Source: Pirellulimonas nuda
GTDB lineage: Bacteria > Planctomycetota > Planctomycetia > Pirellulales > Lacipirellulaceae
DNA: 64,000 nucleotides
Assembly: GCF_007750855.1 (NCBI RefSeq)
Contig: NZ_CP036291.1
Location: 992,001 to 1,056,000 of the forward strand
Direction: 5' to 3'
In this document: positions 33,565-40,944 of the stretch, in pieces
Layout: the number at the start of each line of letters is the position of its first letter
Numbering within the stretch: the first letter of the stretch is position 1
Notes under the pieces: generated by a model
The model's input: only the letters and a program-made list of their open reading frames with translations
What the model was told of the DNA's origin: nothing
Database searches by the model: none
Program-made: the position numbers and the translations under genes

Positions 33565-33740
33565 TAGACAACCCCCACCCAAAGAAAGATAATCCGCCCT
33601 CTACCCCCGGCCGTCAGCGAGAAACGCCAAGACGATAACCCGGCTCGGGTTTCCGCAGAGTAGCTGCGCCTTTGGAAATTTGCAAGGGAATCTCCGATTC
33701 TTCCTTGCGGATTGCCCCAGGCGCCACAGCCCGGATCCTT

Positions 33741-33848
33741 GGGCGAGCCGTCGGCGTCAGCCGCCGGAGGGATTTCGGAAAAACAACCGTGTGGCCGGGG
33801 TGGGCGCTGCCGCCAAAGCCTCCGGCGGCTGACGCCGACGGCTCGCCC
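33741..33848. repeat. Perfect 30-bp inverted repeat downstream of the sulfatase gene
   Basis: The arms 33741-33770 and 33819-33848 are exact reverse complements over 30 bases (core GCCGTCGGCGTCAGCCGCC), with 48 nt between. The structure begins 9 bp past the sulfatase stop. A single related arm (GCTGACGCCGGCGGCTCGCC) occurs at 37531-37550, just past the lpdA stop. A related GGCGTCAGCC core occurs at 48439-48448. It could act as a terminator, but there is no T-run. Confidence 0.85.
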
Positions 33849-33856
33849 CGGGGGGG

Positions 33857-35272
33857 CTACATGTTCTCGGGGGGCTCGGGCTGAAAGTGCTCTGCGTTCT
33901 GCTTGGGGAGCGACTGGGCGAGCCGGGCCTTCACCCGGGCGTACGCCGGGTCGCTGGCCAGGTTTTTCCACTCGTTGGGGTCCGTCTGGTGGTCGTACAG
34001 CTCCTCGCCGCCGTCGCGGTAGTGGATGTAGCGGTAGCGGTCGTCCTGCACCGCGTGGTTGTCTTTCCAGTGAGTGACGAGCGCGGGATAGGGCCAGTCC
34101 GAGCCCGGGTCGCGCACCAGCGGCGCCAGGCTGCGGCCGTCGAGGTCGTCGCGCGGGGGGAGGCCCGTCAGTTCGAGGAGGGTGGGGTAGATGTCGATCA
34201 GGCTCACGGCGCTGGCGCACCGGCCCCCCGCTTCGGAAACATTCGGCGCGTAAACCACCAGCGGCGTGCGGCTGGTCTGGTCCCAGAGGGCGAACTTCGA
34301 CCAGTGGTCCTTCTCCCCCAGGTGCCAACCGTGGTCGCCCCACAGCACCACGATGGTGTCGTCCGCGTTCGGCCCCGCCTCGAGCGCATCGAGCACATGG
34401 CCCACGCAGGCGTCGGCGAACGTCGCGCAGGCCAGGTAGGCGTGGACCGCGTCGCGCCAGTGGCCGGAGGCCTTGATCACAGGAAAATCGAGCCGCGCCA
34501 GGCGTCGGCCCATCGCCGGCACGTCGTCCAGGTCGGTCTCTAGGTAGGGGGGGAGCGTCACGCCCGCCAGGTCGTGGGCGTCAAAGAACTCGGCCGGGGC
34601 ATACCAGGGGAGGTGAGGGCGGTAGATGCCGCACGCCAGGAAGAAGGGGCGGTCGTGCTCCTGCGAGAGGAGCTTGGCGGCGGTCTCGGCGGTCTGCCAG
34701 TCGCCGGTCTGCTCCTTCGGTTGGTCGATGGGCCCCCAGTCGAGCGCGTTGTTAAAGAACGCACTGGTGGTGAACTTGCCGCGCATGCCGTGTTGGAAGC
34801 GGCGCTGCTCCGGCGGGTTCGGGGCGCCGACCGCATTGCTGTACTGCTTGTCCCAAGACTGCCGGTCGCTCATCCGCCCGCTCGGCTGGTGGAACACCTT
34901 CCCCCCGCCCCAGGCGGCGTACCCCTGCCCGGCGAAGTACTGCGGCAGCGTCACCCAGTCAACGTAGTCCGGGTGGTCGCGGAACCAGCCGTTGTTGCAG
35001 TAGACGCCCGTGGTGCTGGGCCGTAGCCCGGTGAGCAGCGCGGTGCGCGACGGGTTGCACAGCGGCGCCGCGGCGTGGGCGTTCTCAAACAACACCCCAC
35101 GGGCGGCAAGGCGATCGATGTTGGGCGTCTTGGCCTGCGGGTGCCCCCCCATGCAACCGACCCAGTCGTTGAGGTCGTCGATGGCGATCATCAGGACGTT
35201 GGGGTGCGTGGCGGCCGAGGCGGCCGACGCGGCGAGCAGCAGGAGGACGAACAGGAGTGTTCGCGAGGCCAT
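33857..35272 (-). CDS. Sulfatase, iduronate-2-sulfatase-like
   Basis: 471 residues. Signal peptide (1-20, 'TLLFVLLLLAASAASAA'). Metal-binding 'VLMIAIDDLNDWVGCMGGHP' and the formylglycine motif 'PLCNPSRTALLTGLRPSTTG' (C-x-P-S-R, Cys converted to formylglycine) are present. Further on are 'CGIYRPHLPWYAPAEFFD' and 'VVLWGDHGWHLGEKDHWSKF', the second metal site and active-site Lys/His. This order fits the iduronate-sulfatase branch, enlarged in marine planctomycetes for sulfated polysaccharide breakdown. Exported. Start at 35272 gives the signal peptide. Confidence 0.92.
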   Translation of the reverse strand: MASRTLLFVLLLLAASAASAATHPNVLMIAIDDLNDWVGCMGGHPQAKTPNIDRLAARGVLFENAHAAAPLCNPSRTALLTGLRPSTTGVYCNNGWFRDHPDYVDWVTLPQYFAGQGYAAWGGGKVFHQPSGRMSDRQSWDKQYSNAVGAPNPPEQRRFQHGMRGKFTTSAFFNNALDWGPIDQPKEQTGDWQTAETAAKLLSQEHDRPFFLACGIYRPHLPWYAPAEFFDAHDLAGVTLPPYLETDLDDVPAMGRRLARLDFPVIKASGHWRDAVHAYLACATFADACVGHVLDALEAGPNADDTIVVLWGDHGWHLGEKDHWSKFALWDQTSRTPLVVYAPNVSEAGGRCASAVSLIDIYPTLLELTGLPPRDDLDGRSLAPLVRDPGSDWPYPALVTHWKDNHAVQDDRYRYIHYRDGGEELYDHQTDPNEWKNLASDPAYARVKARLAQSLPKQNAEHFQPEPPENM

Positions 35273-35367
35273 GGCGGAGGGCTCCGACGAGAAAAGCGCT
35301 GAGAAAGTGGTTCGGGGTCGGATGAAAGTATAGGCGACCATCGGCGGGGGGGGCCACGGCATCAGGC

Positions 35368-35874
35368 CTACTGACCGGCGAGCTTTTGCACCGCGTCTGA
35401 CAACGGGAGGAACAGGGTACGCGGCGTGCCCGTGAGGGGTAGGAAACCGTGATGAGCGTAGAAGGCGGCCGCGGTTGCGTCTCGCGCATCAACCACCAGT
35501 GCATGTACACCGAGGCCCGCAGAGCAAGCCCGCTGGACGGCATCGACCAGCAGGGCGCCCCCCAGGCCTCTCCCCTGAAAGCCCTGATCGATCGCGAGAC
35601 GACCCACACGCGCGGTTGGGACGCTTGGATAGCGGGGAAGCCGCTTGGCCGCCGCGATGGGGAGATCGTCGAGCAAAACGCTGCTAGCCGAAAGCGTGTA
35701 AAAGCCGGCGACTCGGTCGGCGCCATTCTCAAGCAGCAGGTAGCAGGCCGCGATGCGCCGGCGTTCGTCCTGGCCCGCTTGCTTTAATAGGTAGCGGTCG
35801 AGTTCCGGGGCGCCGCTGTCGAACCCGTCGCGGCGCTGTTTCGCAAGCCGCTCGACGCGGAAGGGCGCGCTCAC
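35368..35874 (-). CDS. GNAT acetyltransferase, probable toxin of a TacA/TacT-like pair
   Basis: 168 residues. GNAT features: 'GADRVAGFYTLSASSVLLDD', the acetyl-CoA loop 'LAIDQGFQGRGLGGALLVDA' (Q/RxxGxG/A) and 'ALVVDARDATAAAFYAHHGF'. The N-terminal 'FDSGAPELDRYLLKQAGQDE' is usual for toxin GNATs that acetylate aminoacyl-tRNA. Its ATG overlaps the stop of the DUF1778 gene by four bases (ATGA). The genetic arrangement makes a toxin role likely; no functional proof in sequence. Confidence 0.85.
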   Translation of the reverse strand: MSAPFRVERLAKQRRDGFDSGAPELDRYLLKQAGQDERRRIAACYLLLENGADRVAGFYTLSASSVLLDDLPIAAAKRLPRYPSVPTARVGRLAIDQGFQGRGLGGALLVDAVQRACSAGLGVHALVVDARDATAAAFYAHHGFLPLTGTPRTLFLPLSDAVQKLAGQ

Positions 35875-36155
35875 GACGGTTCGATCAGCTTACGGCGGTT
35901 CTTGGCTGCCCGCTTGAGCGCAGCAACCGGCTTGGCCGGCGCCAGCAGCGCCTCGGCGAAACGCTGTTGGTCTTTGAGCGACAGCCGGATGAGGTCGTGG
36001 TTGGCGATCGCCTGCTCGGCCGCGGCGCGGGCCGAGCTGACGACAAAGTCGGAAACGCTACGCCCCTGCAGGGCCGCCGCGCTGCGCAGCAAGTCATACA
36101 CCGACTCTGGGAGCCGGGCTTCGAGGCGGGCGGTTTTTGATTCTGGGGCGGACAT
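35871..36155 (-). CDS. DUF1778 (TacA-like) antitoxin
   Basis: 94 residues starting 'MSAPESKTARLEARLPESVY'. The ribbon-helix-helix region is 'ARLEARLPESVYDLLRSAAA' with 'LQGRSVSDFVVSSARAAAEQ'. The C-terminal helices that wrap the toxin follow ('LSLKDQQRFAEALLAPAKP'). DUF1778 antitoxins repress their own promoter and block GNAT toxins. The start at 36155 was preferred over an upstream in-frame ATG lacking similarity. Overlaps the GNAT gene by 4 bp. Confidence 0.87.
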   Translation of the reverse strand: MSAPESKTARLEARLPESVYDLLRSAAALQGRSVSDFVVSSARAAAEQAIANHDLIRLSLKDQQRFAEALLAPAKPVAALKRAAKNRRKLIEPS

Positions 36156-36295
36156 ATCTCTATGGCTAGTGTACGGCGGAATGCCGGCTTTCGTCAATTC
36201 ATGTCCAAGGCGACCGCGCCTGTTGAATGAACTTGCTAGCTCTTTCAAATCGCTGTGTGGTATTATCCGTTAGTAGCCGTCACGGGAAGGGATTG

Positions 36296-36739
36296 ATGGA
36301 ATTAAGCGAGAATCAGATTCCGGAGTTCCGCTCCGATGGCTACCTTCCCGAAGGGCTCTATGTCGCGACGGAAGCCGAGGTGTCATTTCGATTTGGCGGG
36401 ACGGGGCGGCGGCGACGGCTAGTGCTTCGGGTGCGTCGGTGGATTGAGTTAGCCCGGGAAGTGGAAGCCAAACGGATGCTCATCGACGGCAGCTTTATCA
36501 CAGCCAAGTCGGAACCAGATGACGTAGACGCTGTCGTTTGGCTTCCCTTAGATTTCGAGTCGCAGGTCGCGACCGGTTCAGAGGGCGCAACCGAACTTGA
36601 ACAGATGCTGCTGACGCGCCGCCCGGAAGAGCTTTTCGCGGCCGAAGACGAGACGGACTGGCAGGAATGGATCAAATTTTTCAGCCGGACGCGCGAGGCC
36701 GACGGCAGACGAAAGGGACTAGTTGAGGTAGCGCTATGA
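36296..36739 (+). CDS. DUF6932-like nucleotidyltransferase-type protein
   Basis: 147 residues starting 'MELSENQIPEFRSDGYLPEG' with the purine-rich GGGAAGGGA upstream. The central block 'RMLIDGSFITAKSEPDDVDA' followed by 'VVWLPLDF' resembles the GS-x-DxD core of minimal nucleotidyltransferases, as in DUF6932. The following gene, a 66-residue helical protein, starts in the ATGA overlap. The pair layout suggests a toxin-antitoxin-like or other two-part system, but neither part is a firmly characterised toxin. It is divergent from the DUF1778/GNAT pair with 140 bp between. Confidence 0.6.
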   Translation: MELSENQIPEFRSDGYLPEGLYVATEAEVSFRFGGTGRRRRLVLRVRRWIELAREVEAKRMLIDGSFITAKSEPDDVDAVVWLPLDFESQVATGSEGATELEQMLLTRRPEELFAAEDETDWQEWIKFFSRTREADGRRKGLVEVAL

Positions 36740-36936
36740 TCGCGACGCCGATCCAGTATGAGAAAGCACAGGAAGAACTACGAGACCTTGAGCAGCGTCT
36801 TGCGGTGCTGCAACGGTCGAACCCGGTCGGATCGAAGGGCTTCACGAAGGCCGGCGTCCGCAAGATGATCGCACGGCTGCACGAAGAGCTGGCCGTGTTT
36901 GAGGGGAGCGAGGAAGCGCGACGATCGGAAACCTAG
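36736..36936 (+). CDS. 66-residue helical/coiled-coil partner protein
   Basis: Sequence begins 'MIATPIQYEKAQEELRDLEQ' and continues 'GFTKAGVRKMIARLHEELAV'. It is almost entirely helical with heptad-like Leu spacing, resembling the N-terminal helices of some HigA/XRE-type antitoxins, but it lacks a helix-turn-helix. The ATG overlaps the stop of the DUF6932 gene (ATGA), implying coupled translation. Possible antitoxin or adaptor. No enzymatic motif is seen. Confidence 0.6.
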   Translation: MIATPIQYEKAQEELRDLEQRLAVLQRSNPVGSKGFTKAGVRKMIARLHEELAVFEGSEEARRSET

Positions 36937-36961
36937 CCGGAAGCCACGTGCTCCACTGTCC

Positions 36962-37411
36962 ATGAACTTCCTGTCCGATCAATCTTGTGTTCAATGGCGC
37001 GTCGATCGCGGTTATCCCAGCTCTCCGCCGGAAGGTCGACCAAAGCCACGTTCGGTAGAATTGCAGTCGCCGCCATTCCATTCTGTCGATTTCGTGCTGC
37101 CGCAAGATTCTGGCCGACGGGTTTGGCTGACGCGTCAGCTGCTCTCATGCATCGATTCTCAGACCTCGACTCTTTACTGGCTCGACGATTGGCTGGTTTG
37201 GGAGTCTCACATTCCGCTCTTCGACCGCTTTCGACAATCGCTTGGTGAAACTCGACCGCTGATCGAAACGCCAGGGCACTTGTCGGAGCCCTGCGAGCGG
37301 GACGACGGGCTGTCGATCCTCGTCATGTCGATGCTTTTCTCTTGGGACTGCGGCGTCTTTTCTTCATCGGGGCGGGACGCCTTGTTTGTGTCCCACGACG
37401 AGTGGGGCTGA
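36962..37411 (+). CDS. Uncharacterised protein downstream of the DUF6932 pair
   Basis: 149 residues from the ATG at 36962: 'MNFLSDQSCVQWRVDRGYPS', 'YWLDDWLVWESHIPLFDRF', 'GLSILVMSMLFSWDCGVFSS', ending 'SHDEWG'. It is rich in Trp, Asp and Ser with plausible strand/helix alternation, and looks like a cytoplasmic globular protein of the kind found as orphan immunity or effector-partner proteins. I do not recognise a family. It begins 25 bp after the coiled-coil gene and could form a three-gene unit. Lower GC than neighbouring operons. Confidence 0.55.
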   Translation: MNFLSDQSCVQWRVDRGYPSSPPEGRPKPRSVELQSPPFHSVDFVLPQDSGRRVWLTRQLLSCIDSQTSTLYWLDDWLVWESHIPLFDRFRQSLGETRPLIETPGHLSEPCERDDGLSILVMSMLFSWDCGVFSSSGRDALFVSHDEWG

Positions 37412-37560
37412 TTCGCGAGTCGGGACGAAGCAACCGCCCAGTCGGCGCGAGCGATGCTGGAGACGTAGGCCTCAAAGTCGCCCGTTGTCGTTCATCTATT
37501 CAGATTGCAGCGCTAGCCCTGCCTTCGGGCTGCTGACGCCGGCGGCTCGCCATCGGTGGC

Positions 37561-38949
37561 CTACGCGTGCAGCGCCCGGCCATCCACCGCCAATGCAGCT
37601 TCCTTGAGCACCTCGGAAAGCGTGGGGTGCGCATGACACGCACGGGCCAGGTCTTCCGCGCTGGCGTGGAACGTCATCGCCGTGGCGGCTTCGGCGATCA
37701 GGTCGCCCGCGCGGGGGCCGATGATGTGCACGCCCAGCAAGCGATCCGTCTCGGCGTCGGACAGCACTTTGACGAAGCCGTCGGTCTGGTTCAGCGCGCG
37801 GGCGCGGCCGTTGCCGCGGAAGTGGAAGACGCCTTTTTTGTACGCGATGCCCGCTTCCTTGAGCTGCTCTTCGGTCTGTCCGACCGCGGCGATCTCGGGG
37901 TGGGTGTAGGCGACGCTGGGGATGGCGTTGTAGTCGACGTGGCCGTGGCCGGTGGCGATGATTTCGGCGCAGGCGACCCCTTCTTCCTCCGCCTTGTGGG
38001 CCAGCATCGGGCCACGGATGACGTCGCCGATGGCGTAGACGTTCTCGACGCTGGTGCGGAAGTGGTCGTCGACCTCGATGCGGCCGCGGTCGTCGGTCGC
38101 CAGGCCGATGGCTTCGAGGTTGAGCCCCGCGGTGGTGGCCATCCGGCCGGCGGCGACCAGCACGCGGTCGCACTCGATGGGCTCCGCGCCCTCGATCTCG
38201 ACGGTGCACGTGTTCTTTTTCACCGAGACGCCGGTCACCTTGGTCCCGAGCTGGAACGAGAGCCCCTGCTTCTTGAACAGCTTCTGCGCCTCGGCGGCCA
38301 CCTCGGCGTCGGTGCCGGGGAGGATGCGGTCGAGGTACTCCAGCACGGTCACCTTGGCGCCGAGCCGGCTCCAGACGGCGCCCAGTTCGAGGCCGATGTA
38401 CCCCGCGCCGATCACTACCAGGTGCTTGGGGACCTCGGGGTAGGAGAGCGCCTCGGTGCTGGTGCCGATGCGGTCGCCGTCTGTCTCTACGCCGCGCAGC
38501 TTTGAGGGGACGCTGCCGGTGGCGATCAGGATGTGTGTGGCCTGGAGCTTGGTCCGCTTGCCATCGGCGTCTTCGACATCCACCCGGCCGGGGCCGGCAA
38601 AGCTGCCCGTGCCAAGATAGCGGGTGATCTTGTTCTTCTTGAGAAGGCCATCGATCCCTTTGGTCAGCGCATCGACCACGCCGTCCTTGCGCTTAAGCAT
38701 CGCTTCGAGGTCGAGCGACAGCTTACCCACCTTGATGCCGTGCTTGCTAAAGCCGCCGGCCGCCTCGGCGTAGATCTCGCTCGATTCCAAGAGCGCCTTG
38801 CTGGGGATGCACCCCACCCGCAGGCAGGTGCCGCCGAGCTTAGGTTCCTTCTCGATGCAGGCGACATCCATCCCAAGCTGCGTCGCGCGGATAGCCGCGA
38901 CATACCCGCCGGGCCCGGCGCCGATGACGATAAGATCGTGTTGCTGCAT
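37561..38949 (-). CDS. lpdA: Dihydrolipoyl dehydrogenase (E3)
   Basis: 462 residues. FAD-binding 'DLIVIGAGPGGYVAAIRATQ', the redox disulfide 'LGGTCLRVGCIPSKALL' (Cys42, Cys47), the NAD-binding 'VVIGAGYIGLELGAVWSRLG' and the C-terminal dimer interface with the catalytic His-Glu pair in 'ARACHAHPTLSEVLKEAAL'. It reoxidises dihydrolipoyl groups of SucB and GcvH. It is the last gene of sucA-sucB-(GxxExxY)-lpdA on the minus strand. The spacer to sucB is interrupted by the inverted-repeat-flanked nuclease-like gene. Confidence 0.97.
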   Translation of the reverse strand: MQQHDLIVIGAGPGGYVAAIRATQLGMDVACIEKEPKLGGTCLRVGCIPSKALLESSEIYAEAAGGFSKHGIKVGKLSLDLEAMLKRKDGVVDALTKGIDGLLKKNKITRYLGTGSFAGPGRVDVEDADGKRTKLQATHILIATGSVPSKLRGVETDGDRIGTSTEALSYPEVPKHLVVIGAGYIGLELGAVWSRLGAKVTVLEYLDRILPGTDAEVAAEAQKLFKKQGLSFQLGTKVTGVSVKKNTCTVEIEGAEPIECDRVLVAAGRMATTAGLNLEAIGLATDDRGRIEVDDHFRTSVENVYAIGDVIRGPMLAHKAEEEGVACAEIIATGHGHVDYNAIPSVAYTHPEIAAVGQTEEQLKEAGIAYKKGVFHFRGNGRARALNQTDGFVKVLSDAETDRLLGVHIIGPRAGDLIAEAATAMTFHASAEDLARACHAHPTLSEVLKEAALAVDGRALHA

Positions 38950-38961
38950 CGTTACGTTAGA

Positions 38962-39489
38962 TTTACCACAGAGGCACGGAGGGCACAGAGACGGACGGAG
39001 ACGGAAAGGAAAAAACTGGGAGGGTGAGGCTAGACAACTCGGCGTATGATTCCGTCTTTCAAGAGGGCAACATTAAAGTTGATGAGCAAGCCTACTCGTT
39101 TACCGGAGAGTCGGAGGTACGTTAGCAGTTGAGCTTCGTGAACGCTGTTGAGTTGTTCGATGCTCTTTAGTTCTAGAATGACTAACTCTTCTACGACGAT
39201 ATCGAGACGATAGCCAGCTTCCAGTAGATGGCCTTTGTAGCTAACTGGTAGTGGTACTTCGACAGCGAAAGCAATCCCACTCGAGGCAAGCTCTCTGCAC
39301 AGGCAAACCTGATAAGCCGACTCCAAAAGTCCAGGCCCAAGGTGCTTGTGAACCTCGATCGCGGCGCCAATGATCTTTTCCGTCAGTTCCGAGTGCGGAT
39401 AAGCAACCGGAGACACAGAGCATTCCTCATCATCCTTTTCTTTCTTTCGTCTCAGTCCGTCTCAGTGCCCTCCGTGCCTCCGTGGTTAG
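38962..39489 (-). mobile_element. Inverted-repeat-bracketed GxxExxY gene unit between sucB and lpdA
   Basis: Left arm 38962-39016 and right arm 39435-39489 are reverse complements over about 52 nt with roughly five differences (core GAGGCACGGAGGGCAC). The arms are built of near-tandem units like those of the gene-less palindromes at 11034, 40854 and 61861. The loop of about 420 bp is filled by one gene, the GxxExxY protein. The unit sits cleanly between the lpdA start and the sucB stop. I read it as a palindromic repeat that has gained or carries a cargo gene; mobility itself is inferred. Confidence 0.6.
39030..39416 (-). CDS. GxxExxY protein (PDDEXK-like nuclease fold)
   Basis: 128 residues. 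Starts '[20 protein letters not shown]' and contains '[19 protein letters not shown]', the GxxExxY motif that names the family (TIGR04256; related to Pfam PDDEXK_3). The C-terminal half has '[20 protein letters not shown]', with Asp and Glu-x-Lys placed as in PD-(D/E)xK nucleases, then '[20 protein letters not shown]'. Function is unknown; a nucleic-acid nuclease is inferred from the fold. The gene exactly fills the loop between two long inverted arms and does not belong to the 2-oxoglutarate dehydrogenase operon functionally. Confidence 0.88.
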   Translation of the reverse strand: MSPVAYPHSELTEKIIGAAIEVHKHLGPGLLESAYQVCLCRELASSGIAFAVEVPLPVSYKGHLLEAGYRLDIVVEELVILELKSIEQLNSVHEAQLLTYLRLSGKRVGLLINFNVALLKDGIIRRVV

Positions 39490-39495
39490 CCGTCG

Positions 39496-40815
39496 TCAAA
39501 CCTCGATCAACATCCGCGCCGGTTCTTCGATCGCTTGCTTGATCTGCTTGAGGAACGTTACGGCGCCTTTGCCGTCGACGATGCGGTGGTCGTAGGTCAG
39601 CGCGAGGTACATCATCGGGCGGATGACGACTTGGCCGTTCAGGGCGATGGGGCGTTCCTGGATGGTGTGCATCCCCAGCACGCCGCTCTGGGGCGGGTTG
39701 ACGATGGGGGTTGAGAGCAGCGAGCCGTAGATGCCGCCGTTGCTGATGGTGAAGGTGCCCCCCATCATCTCGTCGACCTTGAGCTGCCCCTTGCGGGCCC
39801 GGCCGGCGAAGTCTTCGATGGAGCGCTCGATGTCGGCGAAGCTGAGGCGGTCTGCGTCGCGCAGGACGGGGACCACCAGGCCCCCCTCGATGCCGATGGC
39901 GATGCCGATGTCGTAGAAGTTCTGGTAGACCAGCTCGTCGCCGTCGATGCGGGCGTTCAGCTCTGGGCAGCTCTTGAGCGCCTCGACGGCCGCCTTGACG
40001 AAGAAGCCCATGAAGCCCAGCCGCACGCCGTGCCGCTTCTCAAAGGCGTCGCCGTGTTCTTTGCGGAGCTGCTTGATGGCCGACATGTCGGCCTCGTTGA
40101 AGGTGGTGAGCAGCGCGGCGGTCTTCTGGGCCTCGACCAGCCGGGCGGCGATCCGCCGGCGGAGCGGGGTCATCGGCCTGCGCTCTTCACGGGCGTCGGC
40201 GTTCTGGACGGGGGTGTGCCGGACCGTGACGGCAGGCGCGGGCTTCGACGCCGGCGCGGGGGGGGCTGATTTCTGGGGGGCCGGCGGCGTGGACCGCTGG
40301 GGCGCGGCGATGTGGCGGAGCACGTCTTCCTTGAGCAGCCGGCCGCCGGGGCCGGTCGCCTCGACCTGGCCGGCGTCGAGGTCGTTCTCGGCCAGCAGCC
40401 GGGCGGCCGCGGGCATGACGGCTGGTTCGGCGCCGCCGGTCTGCTTGGGCTCGGGCTGTTTTGGCGCGGGGGCTCGCTCGGCCTTGGGGGGCTTGGCTGG
40501 CGCCGACTTGGCGGGCGGCGTGCTGGCCGCCGGGGCCGCCGACCCGCCGCCGCCGGGCACGCGCTCGATCAACGCGATCACCTCGCCCACCTGCGCGGTG
40601 TCCCCCGATTGCTTCAGGATTCGTCGCAGCACCCCCGCCACCGGGGCGGGGGCCTCGAAGGTGGCCTTCTCGGACTCCAGCTCGACGATCTCTTCGTCAC
40701 GCCCCACGGAGTCCCCCTCCTGCTTGTGCCACTGGCCGATGACAACCTCGGAGATCGATTCCCCGACTTCTGGCACTACGACCTCTTCCTCGGTCGACTC
40801 TACAGCTGCTGCCAT
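39496..40815 (-). CDS. sucB: Dihydrolipoyllysine succinyltransferase, 2-oxoglutarate dehydrogenase E2
   Basis: 439 residues. Lipoyl domain with Lys50 in '[20 protein letters not shown]', a Pro/Ala-rich linker, E3-binding domain ('[20 protein letters not shown]', about 135-170), a second linker, and the catalytic acyltransferase domain ending '[20 protein letters not shown]' with His410 and Asp414. It forms the core of the complex, transferring succinyl groups to CoA. Lies 129 bp downstream of sucA with a palindrome between. Confidence 0.95.
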   Translation of the reverse strand: MAAAVESTEEEVVVPEVGESISEVVIGQWHKQEGDSVGRDEEIVELESEKATFEAPAPVAGVLRRILKQSGDTAQVGEVIALIERVPGGGGSAAPAASTPPAKSAPAKPPKAERAPAPKQPEPKQTGGAEPAVMPAAARLLAENDLDAGQVEATGPGGRLLKEDVLRHIAAPQRSTPPAPQKSAPPAPASKPAPAVTVRHTPVQNADAREERRPMTPLRRRIAARLVEAQKTAALLTTFNEADMSAIKQLRKEHGDAFEKRHGVRLGFMGFFVKAAVEALKSCPELNARIDGDELVYQNFYDIGIAIGIEGGLVVPVLRDADRLSFADIERSIEDFAGRARKGQLKVDEMMGGTFTISNGGIYGSLLSTPIVNPPQSGVLGMHTIQERPIALNGQVVIRPMMYLALTYDHRIVDGKGAVTFLKQIKQAIEEPARMLIEV

Positions 40816-40853
40816 GATGTTCCTTCGTTACGGCCCGTGGAGAGCCAACGGTA

Positions 40854-40935
40854 AAGTCTCTCGCAGAGGCGCAGAGACGCAGAGGACATTGAGTGAACGA
40901 TTTTCTCCGCGTCTCTGCGCCTCTGCGAGAGACTT
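40854..40935. repeat. Palindrome between sucA and sucB (GCAGAGACGCAGAGG family)
   Basis: Arms 40854-40886 and 40903-40935 are reverse complements over 33 nt with only one or two differences (core CGCAGAGGCGCAGAGACGC), around a 16-nt loop. The arm itself is made of near-tandem GCAGAG units. It ends 9 bp from the sucA stop. No T-run on the minus strand, so it is not a standard terminator, and the genes on both sides belong to one pathway. Confidence 0.9.
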
Positions 40936-40944
40936 GGTTAGTGT

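Noticed and set aside
36899-36961. Longer N-terminus of the orphan protein starting at 36899
   Set aside because: It would overlap the coiled-coil gene and is Arg/Lys-rich noise; 'MNFLSDQSCVQW' is a better start.
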